A stretch of 64,000 nucleotides of DNA, taken from contig NZ_CP011312.1 in NCBI RefSeq assembly GCF_000980835.1, forward strand, positions 1,116,001 to 1,180,000, read 5' to 3'. Position 1 is the stretch's first letter. Each line of letters begins with the position of its first letter. This DNA comes from Corynebacterium kutscheri. GTDB lineage: Bacteria > Actinomycetota > Actinomycetes > Mycobacteriales > Mycobacteriaceae. The notes under the pieces were generated by a model that was not told the origin of the DNA, did no database searches, and saw nothing but the letters and a program-made list of their open reading frames with translations. Shown here piece after piece: positions 37,432 to 47,039 of this stretch. Position numbers and translations under genes: made by a program.

Positions 37432-38277
37432 ATGTCAAAGCAGAAGGAAATAATCAGTCAAGTGACTTCGGCTCTCAAAATGACGAATGCAGAACGACTT
37501 GCAGATGGTGGTCAAAAAAGTGTTTGGAAAGGAATCTTTAATGGCGCTCCAGCTGTCGCTAAAATTATTTTTCTTTCCGGAAATCCAGTGAACGATCAGG
37601 TCACCATTATACGGGCACAACGCGAAGTGGATTTATTAAGAAATATTGACTCACCTCAAGTTGTCCGACCGTTCACAGAGCTAATCGTAATTGGGGATCC
37701 ACCACAAGCCTTATCCTGGATAGAAGAGTGGTTAGATGGATCTGATTTGACCGCACATTTACATCGCCAGTTCACTTCCGATGAAGCCTGGAAATTGATC
37801 ATTGATCTAGCTAAAGGTCTAAAAGAAATACATAACCTCGCAGTAGTTCATCGAGACCTATCCCCTAGTAATGTTCGACTAAAGTCAGACGGATCTTATG
37901 TTCTGATGGATCCTGGCTTCGCTCGATATTTAGCCAAAACTACACTGACTGGGATATCGCAACCGGGCACTCTCGGATGGCGATCCCCTGAACATATTCC
38001 AGGAGGTGAGCCAGTTCCAAGCAGCGATATTTTTTGTTTAGGTATTCTCGCATTTTACTGCCTTACTGGTCAGCTTCCTTTTGATATTAAGAAAGAGATC
38101 GTTGATCATGAGTTTGAGCTACAAAACTGTCAAGCTCCCTCTGTGGCAAGCTATCGTTTCGATTTAGATCAAGAACTTGTTGCAATGATAGATAAATGTT
38201 TGCAACGAGAACCTAGCCGCCGATTTAGCAATGGAGCTGAATTGTTGGGTGAACTAAAAACTCTTAGAAAGATTTAA
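37432..38277 (+). CDS. soluble Hanks-type Ser/Thr protein kinase, orphan
   Basis: 281 residues made only of a kinase domain; no membrane helix or PASTA repeats, unlike PknA/B/G/L. Glycine loop LADGGQKSVWKG (23-34), ATP lysine Lys44 in AVAKII, alpha-C Glu65, catalytic HRDLSPSN (His140, Asp142, Asn147), SPE at 185-187 and Asp199. The Mg-binding DFG is DPG (160-162). All catalytic residues remain, so it is probably active. Similar small GGQK-type kinases occur in variable genomic islands and some in anti-phage loci; here no phosphatase or target gene is adjacent. Lower GC than neighbours and a nearby integrase remnant suggest transfer. Confidence 0.85.
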   Translation: MSKQKEIISQVTSALKMTNAERLADGGQKSVWKGIFNGAPAVAKIIFLSGNPVNDQVTIIRAQREVDLLRNIDSPQVVRPFTELIVIGDPPQALSWIEEWLDGSDLTAHLHRQFTSDEAWKLIIDLAKGLKEIHNLAVVHRDLSPSNVRLKSDGSYVLMDPGFARYLAKTTLTGISQPGTLGWRSPEHIPGGEPVPSSDIFCLGILAFYCLTGQLPFDIKKEIVDHEFELQNCQAPSVASYRFDLDQELVAMIDKCLQREPSRRFSNGAELLGELKTLRKI

Positions 38278-38341
38278 ACATGGATGGAGTGCTGATTCGA
38301 GGTTGCAACTCCCTAGCATGAAAAATCCCCGCAATGAAGCA

Positions 38342-38356
38342 CGTTTTCGATAGAGT
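38342..38356 (+). repeat. direct repeat, right copy (accessory segment)
   Basis: CGTTTTCGATAGAGT, 14 of 15 bases identical to 36918-36932; both are followed by an AT-rich stretch containing TATTTGA. Confidence 0.5.
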
Positions 38357-38404
38357 ATTTATATTTGAAATCTTCCAATAATGCTGGTGTTCAACTATAA
38401 CAGG

Positions 38405-38542
38405 AGTCAGCTGTTGATCTTTGCCAGTATCTTAGTGAAGTAAATTCGAAAGGTACGAGGATATACGTCAGCATCGATAACTTAGAATGTTTATGACCAC
38501 CTCTTCCCTGGTGATGATGAGTTATGGAAGGTGGCGATTAAT
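38405..38542 (+). pseudogene. decayed C-terminal fragment of a phage-type tyrosine recombinase
   Basis: In one frame the sequence reads LLIFASILVK, stop, IRKVRGYTSASIT, stop, NVYDHLFPGDDELWKVA. This follows the integrase C-terminus pattern LRHTFASILV...IRKVQ..LGHxSASITLNVYxHLFPGDDE, with the catalytic tyrosine in NVYDHLF kept but two stops at 38441 and 38483 and the RHxxH region damaged. The sequence between the kinase stop and the ABC-F gene (38278-38615) otherwise holds no gene. It marks the former presence of a prophage or integrative element. Confidence 0.72.
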
Positions 38543-38615
38543 GGTGCGGGATCTTGTGTTTTCTGATGATAATCCCGCTCAGCTGCCGAATAGCCGGCAC
38601 AAACAATCCTAAAAC

Positions 38616-40247
38616 CTAAGCCAACTCGACGATCTCCATATACTCGTCGTTCCATAAATCTTCGTCACCATCAGGCAAAACAATAACCCGCTCTGGTTCT
38701 AGGGCACGTACAGCTCCAGGGTCGTGTGTAACGAGTACTACTGCCCCTTTATATGTGCGTAAAGCATCCAAGACTTGCTCACGCGAAATGGGATCGAGGT
38801 TGTTGGTGGGTTCGTCTAGAAGCAAAACATTTGCCCGTGAGCTAACCAGGGCAGCGAGTGCTAAACGGGTTTTTTCACCACCAGATAAAGTCCCGGCTGG
38901 TTGTTCTAGCTGCTCGCCTTGGAACATAAAGGCACCTAGTAAACCGCGCAGATCCTGCTCGCCTGCTTCCGGACAAGCTTCGATAGTGTTTTGCCAGACT
39001 GATTTATTAGGATCAATGGTGTCGTGTTCCTGAGCAAAATAGCCAATTTTTAACCCATGTCCACTAACAATGCCACCTTCGCCATCGGTACGTTCTACCC
39101 CAGCTAGCAGTTTAAGCAGGGTGGTTTTGCCGGCACCATTAAAACCTAGTACCACGACACGTGAGCCTTTATCGATGGCTAAATCGACCCCAGCGAAAAC
39201 TTCTAAAGAACCATACATTTTAGTAAGTCCTTGAGCCTGCAGTGGTGTCTTTCCACAAGGAGCAGGCTCGGGGAAACTAATCGCAGCAACCCGATCGGCA
39301 ACACGTACCTCATCTAGGCTGTTCATCATGCGTTCTGCACGGTGGAGCATTTGTTTTGCTGCAGCAGCTTTAGACGCTTTAGCACCCAAACGAGCTGCTT
39401 GATCCCGTAAAGCGGCAGCCTTTTTCTCTGCATTGGCACGCTCACGTCGTCTGCGAGCTTCATCGGTAGCGCGGGCTTCTTTGTATTTTTCGAAACCCAT
39501 GTTGTACACATCGGCCTCGGCACGTACTGCATCTAAAAACCACACTTTATTGCAGACGGCGTCGAGAAGCTCAACATCGTGTGAAATAAGGATTAACCCA
39601 CCCTCATGTTTCTTTAAAAAGCTACGCAACCAAGTAATTGAATCCGCGTCAAGGTGGTTGGTAGGTTCGTCGAGAAGCAAAGTAGTCTGTGACTTCCCAC
39701 TACCTGCTGAGGCGGCAAAAAGGATCTGGGCAAGCTCAACACGCCGACGCTGACCACCAGACAAAGTTTTTAATGGCTGATCCAAAACACGTTCCGGCAA
39801 ACCAAGATTATCGCAAATCTGGGCACATTCAGAAGCCGCTTCATAACCACCCAACGCCTGATAACGTTCCTCCAACCGAGAATACTTCTTAATTGCCTGA
39901 TCGCGCTTAGCAGGAGTCTCGCTAAGCTCCATGATTTCCTGCTGACGCTGCATCGAAGACATAAGCTGATCCAACCCACGCGCCGATAACACCCGGTCAC
40001 GCGCTAACTGATCGATATTTCCTTCCCGAGAATCCTGCGGTAAATAACCAATAGCACCCGAACGAGTCACCGAACCACCATACGGCTGTGTCTCGCCAGC
40101 AAGAATACGCATGGTAGTTGTTTTACCCGCACCATTTCGCCCTACCAGCCCAATCCGGTCACCCGGCTGCACCCGAAGATGCTGGCCAGGGGCATATAAT
40201 AACGTGCGGGCGCCAACGCGTACCTCAAAGTCATTGGTTACAATCAC
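38616..40247 (-). CDS. ABC-F family ATPase
   Basis: Soluble protein with two ATP-binding cassettes and no membrane part, acting at the ribosome (translation factor or antibiotic protection class). 543 residues from GTG at 40247 (VIVTNDFEVRVGARTLL), the usual N-terminus in actinobacteria; the longer frame to 40331 has no support. Walker A: VGRNGAGKTTT and LGFNGAGKTTLLK; signatures LSGGQRRRVELAQI and LSGGEKTRLALAAL; an Ala/Lys/Arg-rich linker of about 80 residues lies between the cassettes. Confidence 0.92.
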   Translation of the reverse strand: MIVTNDFEVRVGARTLLYAPGQHLRVQPGDRIGLVGRNGAGKTTTMRILAGETQPYGGSVTRSGAIGYLPQDSREGNIDQLARDRVLSARGLDQLMSSMQRQQEIMELSETPAKRDQAIKKYSRLEERYQALGGYEAASECAQICDNLGLPERVLDQPLKTLSGGQRRRVELAQILFAASAGSGKSQTTLLLDEPTNHLDADSITWLRSFLKKHEGGLILISHDVELLDAVCNKVWFLDAVRAEADVYNMGFEKYKEARATDEARRRRERANAEKKAAALRDQAARLGAKASKAAAAKQMLHRAERMMNSLDEVRVADRVAAISFPEPAPCGKTPLQAQGLTKMYGSLEVFAGVDLAIDKGSRVVVLGFNGAGKTTLLKLLAGVERTDGEGGIVSGHGLKIGYFAQEHDTIDPNKSVWQNTIEACPEAGEQDLRGLLGAFMFQGEQLEQPAGTLSGGEKTRLALAALVSSRANVLLLDEPTNNLDPISREQVLDALRTYKGAVVLVTHDPGAVRALEPERVIVLPDGDEDLWNDEYMEIVELA

Positions 40248-40431
40248 AGCGAAACAGTCTAGCTGATCAAACAACTGTTCCCGAATCGTTATTTTCCCTG
40301 ACCCAGCGGTAACAAAATGGCAACTCCTCATAGAAAAACCTTAAGAAATATTCGATTTCATTTTTATTTTGTATAGGGTGGGACTCTGTGAGCTGCGAGA
40401 TCCGTAGCCGCGCAGACCAAGGAGAATTCCC

Positions 40432-41706
40432 TTGTTCAAGCGATCGCTTGGAATTGCTATGTCCATCGTCGGCCTTGTTGTTGGAGCTGGCTTTGCTTCC
40501 GGCCAAGAAATGCTGCAATATTTTATTGCTTTCGGCTCCCACGGTCTTATCGGAGCCATTGTTGCCTCATTGATAATGATCGTAAGTTGTATTGCCGTCG
40601 TACAGCTGGGCAGCTATTTTCGCGCCTTAGAGCACAAAGTTGTGTTTGATAAAGTAGCCCACCCTATTACCGCGCGACTTTTCGATATTGCAACCATAGC
40701 CACTTTGTTTTGTACCGGTTTTATTATGTTTGCAGGTGCCGGTAGCAACCTTAATCAGCAATTTGGTTTAGCACCCTGGATTGGTGCTCTCATTATGCTT
40801 GTTATTACCTTGCTAGCAGGCATGTTAGATGTTGATAAGGTAAGCACGGTTATCGGGGCAATCACGCCATTTATCATTGTTTTTATCGTTGGGGCGGGTG
40901 TCTATGCGATTGCAACCTCTTCCATAGACTTTTCTGAGTTGGATTCTTTCGCCCGTGCGAATCTTGATTCCACATTGCCAAACTGGTGGATTAGTGCACT
41001 GAATTATGTTGGTATGACGCTAATTATTGGTGTGTCGATGGCTATTGTGATTGGCGGAAACAATTTTGATCCCAAGGCTGCTGCGTATGGTGGATTAGGC
41101 GGCGGCATTGTTTTTTCAGTGCTACTAATGCTTATTGTCATAGCGCTTTTTATTAGCATTCCGGATGTATATGCCGATGATATGCCAATGCTTAGTATTG
41201 TTAACCAGATTCATCCAATGCTGGGAACACCTATGTCTATAGTTATTTTCGGCATGATTTTTAATACTGCGATCGGTATGTTTTATGCCCTAGCAAAACG
41301 ACTCAGTGCGAACCAACCTAGTCGTTTTCGATTAATTTTTATTACGATATGTCTGATTGGCTTTGGTTGTAGCTTTGCCGGGTTTAAAACACTAGTCGCT
41401 GTGGTCTACCCTATCTTGGGCTACATCGGTATTGCTTTGACAGTAGTGCTTATCGCAGGCTGGATTCGTGATCGCAGTGCTATTAAAGAAGAGACAAAAC
41501 GACGCGACCGCGTACGTCGATTGCTATTTAAAAAGCACCACCCATTGAAAAACTTCAGTTCAAAAGATGCTCTTCGACTGAAAAAGGCTACCGCGGCGTC
41601 TAATCTTGACGCTGAAGACCTCCACAAATCCATTATGGAAGATCTCGAAGAAGTGCTTCCCGACGAGCACACCGTGGCGCTGCCTGATACGCAAGAACAA
41701 AAATAA
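40432..41706 (+). CDS. YkvI-like membrane transporter
   Basis: 424 residues with ten to eleven transmembrane helices in the first 345 and a charged cytosolic tail rich in Lys, Arg and Glu. The N-terminal GLVVGAGFASGQEMLQYF is the hallmark of the YkvI group, distantly related to the APC/branched-chain amino-acid carriers; the substrate is unknown. Start is TTG at 40432 with AAGGAGAA seven bases upstream, a clear ribosome site. Divergent from the ABC-F gene and followed by a long hairpin. Confidence 0.85.
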   Translation: MFKRSLGIAMSIVGLVVGAGFASGQEMLQYFIAFGSHGLIGAIVASLIMIVSCIAVVQLGSYFRALEHKVVFDKVAHPITARLFDIATIATLFCTGFIMFAGAGSNLNQQFGLAPWIGALIMLVITLLAGMLDVDKVSTVIGAITPFIIVFIVGAGVYAIATSSIDFSELDSFARANLDSTLPNWWISALNYVGMTLIIGVSMAIVIGGNNFDPKAAAYGGLGGGIVFSVLLMLIVIALFISIPDVYADDMPMLSIVNQIHPMLGTPMSIVIFGMIFNTAIGMFYALAKRLSANQPSRFRLIFITICLIGFGCSFAGFKTLVAVVYPILGYIGIALTVVLIAGWIRDRSAIKEETKRRDRVRRLLFKKHHPLKNFSSKDALRLKKATAASNLDAEDLHKSIMEDLEEVLPDEHTVALPDTQEQK

Positions 41707-41721
41707 TAGTTAAAAATTTCT

Positions 41722-41776
41722 AAAATCTGTGGAAAACTCTTTTCATTTATATTGAGTTTTCCACAGATTTTGCTTT
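41722..41776 (+). terminator. terminator with an 18-bp stem after the YkvI-like gene
   Basis: AAAATCTGTGGAAAACTC (41722-41739) pairs perfectly with 41754-41771, followed by GCTTTTT. It overlaps the first bases of an extended HNH frame, supporting the later HNH start. Confidence 0.85.
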
Positions 41777-41808
41777 TTCAACTCAAAAACCTTGTCTCAG
41801 GAAAGTCT

Positions 41809-42981
41809 ATGGGTAAAGCTAAAACCATGATGATTGATCAGCTTTGCCATATAGCACGCCACGGCGTTGGCCTTGCTCGCGAGCTTTTCGATACCAAACT
41901 CACCACCGATCAAATCAGCGAACTTCTTAAAATTGATAGTACAACGGCGCATAATTATTTTCTTACTGCACAGAGTCTTTTCGCTCCCATAAACAAAGCT
42001 GAGAAACTAATCCGGGATAATGCATTACAGCAAGCACTTAATGGCGAACTCAGCCTGGATGAACTTGTACTCATTAATCAGCAGGTGCATAAACTTGCTA
42101 GTGATGTTCAGTATTCGCGGGAACAATTGCGCCTAGAAATGGTTCAACTTGCGCGTACACGCACTTTTGGTGCATTGCGTACAGCATGTCGAGCGAAAGT
42201 TCGTAAGTTGAATATTCAGAGCGCTAAGAAGCCTAGAAGCAGCGTTCGAATATCAAAGACCATGGATGAATATGGAATGCGTACGATCGTCGCAAGGCTA
42301 AATACTGAAGTTTTTAATGACTTCTTTACGGCCTTAGAAAAGCGTACCGCCAGCTGTTATGACCGTGATTCTGGGCTGGATTATCATCATGCACGAGCTG
42401 TTGCTTTAAAGCAGCTTTTTGAATCGACGAATAATTGTGGCATCGGCGTGCACGTTGTGATGCGCTATAGCGAGCTCACTGAGGGGCTGAGCCGTGACTC
42501 CTATACGCTAACCGATGGCTCTAACGCTACTTTAAAAATGTTGGCGGAAAAGTTGGAACCAGCTGGCTGGGCAGTGGTTTATGATGATGACACCAATCTT
42601 CCCATAGAAGCAGCTGTGATTGAGCAGCGCAGTGCCAATAAAAAACAAAGACAAGCACTTATAGGACATACAACATATTGTGCTGCTCCAGGTTGTCACG
42701 TTCCAGCCCAATTTGGGACGCAGGCACATCATATTATTCCTGCGTCTATGGGAGGGCCGACCACAATTTCTAACCTCGTGTTGCTGTGCCCATTTCACCA
42801 CGGACAGGTTACAGCCGGCAGCGCCAAAGTTGAGATCACTGCCGATGGACACTATGAATGGACATGCAATTACACCAAGCGAAGATACATCAATAACAAT
42901 GAAGTTATTGAACAGGCCGGGCACGCGCTAATTACACAGAGAAACCGAGAGCCCGTAGCTGTTCACGGCCATCTTCGGTAA
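41809..42981 (+). CDS. DUF222/13E12-type HNH endonuclease
   Basis: 390 residues from ATG at 41809, which has AGGAAAG seven bases upstream. N-terminal helical DUF222-like region, then an HNH nuclease domain near residues 285-340: CAAPGC zinc pair, AHHIIP with the catalytic His, the Asn in TISNLVLLC and the closing CPFHH. These genes are multicopy and mobile in actinobacteria (the 13E12 family of mycobacteria) with unknown role. The last 50 bases run antisense over the end of sufT, which suggests that the gene was placed here after the suf operon. Confidence 0.85.
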   Translation: MGKAKTMMIDQLCHIARHGVGLARELFDTKLTTDQISELLKIDSTTAHNYFLTAQSLFAPINKAEKLIRDNALQQALNGELSLDELVLINQQVHKLASDVQYSREQLRLEMVQLARTRTFGALRTACRAKVRKLNIQSAKKPRSSVRISKTMDEYGMRTIVARLNTEVFNDFFTALEKRTASCYDRDSGLDYHHARAVALKQLFESTNNCGIGVHVVMRYSELTEGLSRDSYTLTDGSNATLKMLAEKLEPAGWAVVYDDDTNLPIEAAVIEQRSANKKQRQALIGHTTYCAAPGCHVPAQFGTQAHHIIPASMGGPTTISNLVLLCPFHHGQVTAGSAKVEITADGHYEWTCNYTKRRYINNNEVIEQAGHALITQRNREPVAVHGHLR

Positions 42982-43300
42982 TCAAATGCGGACCCCACGG
43001 CGGCATCCATACCCAATGTAACGAAAGCTTATCGACGACCCCCTTTCCGATCACTGCGGTTTGCGCTTGATCTTCAAGGACGTCGGTAAGTGGACATGCC
43101 GGCGAAGTAAGGGTCATATTAATGTGCGCTTCGGTGCCGTTTTCAATCCAGATGTCATAGACAAGCCCAAGATCAACAACATTAATACCTAATTCTGGGT
43201 CGATAACGTCGCGCATTAATTCTTCGATGTCATAAGCTTTTGCGACGTCTTCTTCTGATTGCTCGGAACGTACAACGAATTCTTCATTTTCATTATTCAT
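42932..43300 (-). CDS. sufT: SufT-type Fe-S assembly factor (DUF59)
   Basis: 122 residues of the MIP18/DUF59 family which helps deliver Fe-S clusters. Key stretches are DVIDPELGINVVDLGLVYDI, the metal-binding cysteine in LTSPACPLTD, and the tail WMPPWGPHLITEDGREQLRALGF. ATG at 43300 with AAGGGGA upstream; it overlaps the sufU stop by four bases. Last gene of the suf operon. Confidence 0.93.
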   Translation of the reverse strand: MNNENEEFVVRSEQSEEDVAKAYDIEELMRDVIDPELGINVVDLGLVYDIWIENGTEAHINMTLTSPACPLTDVLEDQAQTAVIGKGVVDKLSLHWVWMPPWGPHLITEDGREQLRALGFSV

Positions 43301-43752
43301 GAGATCCCCTTTGTCTCAAGAGCATCACTCGTGGCTGCCTGGAAGGCTTTCCAACCGAGCAACGCGCATTTAACACGTGCTGGATACTTTGACACCCCAG
43401 AGAACGCTATTCCGTCACCGATTAATTCATCGTCACCGTCATAGCTGCCTCGTGAGGTAATCATTTTTTCGAAGTCGGTCAGTTTTTCCACAGCTTTGTC
43501 TATGGGCAAGCCGATAATCTCCTCAGCCATTACTGACGTTGATGCCTGGCTAATTGAACATCCCTCAGCATCATAGGAAACATCTACGACAGAGCTGCCG
43601 TCCTCAGAGAGTAAAACGCGAAGGGTGATTTCGTCGCCGCACGATGGATTGACGTGGTGCACTTCAGAGTCAAAAGCACTGCGCAAGCCACGGTGATGCG
43701 GGTTCTTATAGTGATCCAAGATCACTTCTTGGTACATAGATTCAAGGTTCAT
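43297..43752 (-). CDS. sufU: SufU, zinc-dependent sulfurtransferase / scaffold
   Basis: 151 residues. Three conserved cysteines are in NPSCGDEITL, AEGCSISQAS and RVKCALLGW, with the Asp of CGD, the zinc site through which SufU takes sulfur from SufS. Start ATG at 43752 with GAGGA. It sits 23 bases after sufS. Confidence 0.95.
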   Translation of the reverse strand: MNLESMYQEVILDHYKNPHHRGLRSAFDSEVHHVNPSCGDEITLRVLLSEDGSSVVDVSYDAEGCSISQASTSVMAEEIIGLPIDKAVEKLTDFEKMITSRGSYDGDDELIGDGIAFSGVSKYPARVKCALLGWKAFQAATSDALETKGIS

Positions 43753-43775
43753 AATTTTTTCATCCTCGACATAGA

Positions 43776-45098
<1,323 letters not shown>

Positions 45099-45854
45099 TT
45101 ATAGGAACTGATCGTAGCCGTTAGCTTCGAGTTCGTCAGCAAGCTCGGCGGTACCGGAGGTAACGATTTTGCCGTCGGCGAAGACGTGGACAAAATCGGG
45201 TTTAACGTAGTTAAGGATCCGCTTGTAGTGCGTGATCATGAGGATTCCGCCATTGGTTTCTTCTTGGTAACGGTTGATTCCTTCACTAACAATGCGTAGT
45301 GCGTCTACGTCAAGGCCGGAGTCAGTTTCGTCCATGACAGCGAATTTTGGCTTGAGTAAATCGAGTTGTAGTACCTCGTGGCGTTTTTTCTCGCCACCAG
45401 AAAAACCTTCGTTAACACTGCGTTCTGCAAAAGCTTTGTCTATGTGGAGTTTTTCTTGGGCTTCGCGGACTTCTTTAACCCATTCGCGTAGCTTGGGTGC
45501 CTCACCGCGAACAGCGGTAGCAGCAGAACGTAGGAAGTTTGCCATAGAAACACCTGGGATTTCGGTGGGATATTGCATGGCAAGGAAAAGGCCGGCGCGG
45601 GCGCGTTCGTCGACTTCTAGTTCAAGTAGGTTAATGCCGTCGAGAAGTACTTCGCCTTCGGTGACCTCATAGCGAGGGTGCCCAGATAGTGTGTAGGACA
45701 GGGTGGATTTGCCGGAACCATTAGGCCCCATGATGGCGTGGGTTTCACCGGAGTTGATGGTGAGATTGACGCCTTTGAGAATGGGTTTTGGTTCGGCGTT
45801 TTCGTCTGAGGGAATGACCTGCGCATGCAAGTTGCGGATTTCTAGGGTGCTCAT
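45099..45854 (-). CDS. sufC: SufC, Fe-S assembly ATPase
   Basis: 251-residue soluble ABC ATPase of the SufBCD scaffold. Walker A GPNGSGKST, signature FSGGEKKRHEVLQ, Walker B FAVMDETDSGLD, H-loop ITHYKR. Drives conformational change in the SufB-SufD heterodimer during cluster assembly. Confidence 0.97.
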   Translation of the reverse strand: MSTLEIRNLHAQVIPSDENAEPKPILKGVNLTINSGETHAIMGPNGSGKSTLSYTLSGHPRYEVTEGEVLLDGINLLELEVDERARAGLFLAMQYPTEIPGVSMANFLRSAATAVRGEAPKLREWVKEVREAQEKLHIDKAFAERSVNEGFSGGEKKRHEVLQLDLLKPKFAVMDETDSGLDVDALRIVSEGINRYQEETNGGILMITHYKRILNYVKPDFVHVFADGKIVTSGTAELADELEANGYDQFL

Positions 45855-45872
45855 GTTTGTGCTTTCTTAAAT

Positions 45873-47039
45873 TTAAAGGGTATGCAGTGTTTCGAGTTCG
45901 TCAGCGATGCGGTTTTCTAGTTCTTCGCGAATGCTTTCGACGGGGATGCGTCCAATAACTTCCGAGAAGAAACCACGCACGATTAACCGCCGAGCCTCAG
46001 CTTCTGGGATTCCGCGTGATTTAAGGTAGAACTCTTGTTCATCGTCGAAACGGCCGACTGTAGCTGCGTGTCCGGCTCCAGCAATTTCTCCGGTTTCGAT
46101 TTCTAGGTTTGGCACTGCATCTGCACGGGCGCCTTCGGTGAGTACGAGGTTCCGGTTTGCTTCGTAGGTGTCGGTGCCTTGTGCATTGGAGCGAATGAGT
46201 ACATCTCCTACCCAGGCGGTGCGAGCTTCTGGTTTATCAGAGTGTGGATCAGCTTGTAGCGCGCCTTTGTAGAGTACGTTGGATCGGCAATTTGGCATTG
46301 CGTGATCAACAAGTAGGCGCTGTTCGAAGAATTGTCCGTCGTCAGCAAAATAAACCCCGAGCATTTCAGCATCGCCACCGGGGGCAGTAAAGCGCACTCG
46401 CGGTACGATACGTACAATTTCGCCACCAAAGACCGCACTATTATGGCGTAACACTGCATCTCGGCCGAGTATGGCAGCTTGACCGGAAATGTGAACTGTA
46501 TCGTCATTCCAGGAAGCATCTACGATAACGGTTAGTCGCGCATTATCGCCAATAATGAATTCTATGTTGTCGGCGTGGGTGGCACTACCGAGATAACGCA
46601 GATCAACGGTAGCTTCGGCACCAGTTTCAACTTCAATCACTATGTGGGAGAAGGTAGTTGTTTCTACCCCAGCTCCGGTGATGGTGATGGTAACCGGCTG
46701 TGTGGTTACACTATTAGTTGCAAAGCCAACGTAGACGGCTTCGGAAACGCTGCTAAAAGCTTGAGCAGCAACACGATCAACCATGCCACCGGTGCGGCCG
46801 ACGCGGTTATCAGTGGTAGCGATACGTTCTACTGTCACCTCAGCACTAGCATCGACGGTGATATCAGCGTCACGGAAAGTACTAAAGGTTGAGTTGTGTA
46901 GCCCACGTAAACGGCGTACCGGTACAAAACGCCATACTTCGTCGCGGCCACGTACCTCATCGAAATCAGCAACATTAAAGGAAGTAAAAAGATCGCCTTT
47001 GTTGTTGTGCACGGTTGCGTTTTTAACAGTTTCGGCCAT
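45873..47039 (-). CDS. sufD: SufD, Fe-S scaffold subunit
   Basis: 388 residues forming the beta-helix partner of SufB. The C-terminal core (RNLVLTEGARADAVPNLEIETGEI, GHAATVGRFDDEQEFYLKSRGI) is typical, with the conserved histidine in GAGHAATVG. Start codon directly abuts the sufB stop. Confidence 0.96.
   Translation of the reverse strand: MAETVKNATVHNNKGDLFTSFNVADFDEVRGRDEVWRFVPVRRLRGLHNSTFSTFRDADITVDASAEVTVERIATTDNRVGRTGGMVDRVAAQAFSSVSEAVYVGFATNSVTTQPVTITITGAGVETTTFSHIVIEVETGAEATVDLRYLGSATHADNIEFIIGDNARLTVIVDASWNDDTVHISGQAAILGRDAVLRHNSAVFGGEIVRIVPRVRFTAPGGDAEMLGVYFADDGQFFEQRLLVDHAMPNCRSNVLYKGALQADPHSDKPEARTAWVGDVLIRSNAQGTDTYEANRNLVLTEGARADAVPNLEIETGEIAGAGHAATVGRFDDEQEFYLKSRGIPEAEARRLIVRGFFSEVIGRIPVESIREELENRIADELETLHTL

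Noticed and set aside
38341..40331. ABC-F protein starting at 40331
   Set aside because: The 28 extra residues are not seen in ABC-F proteins; GTG at 40247 gives the family N-terminus.
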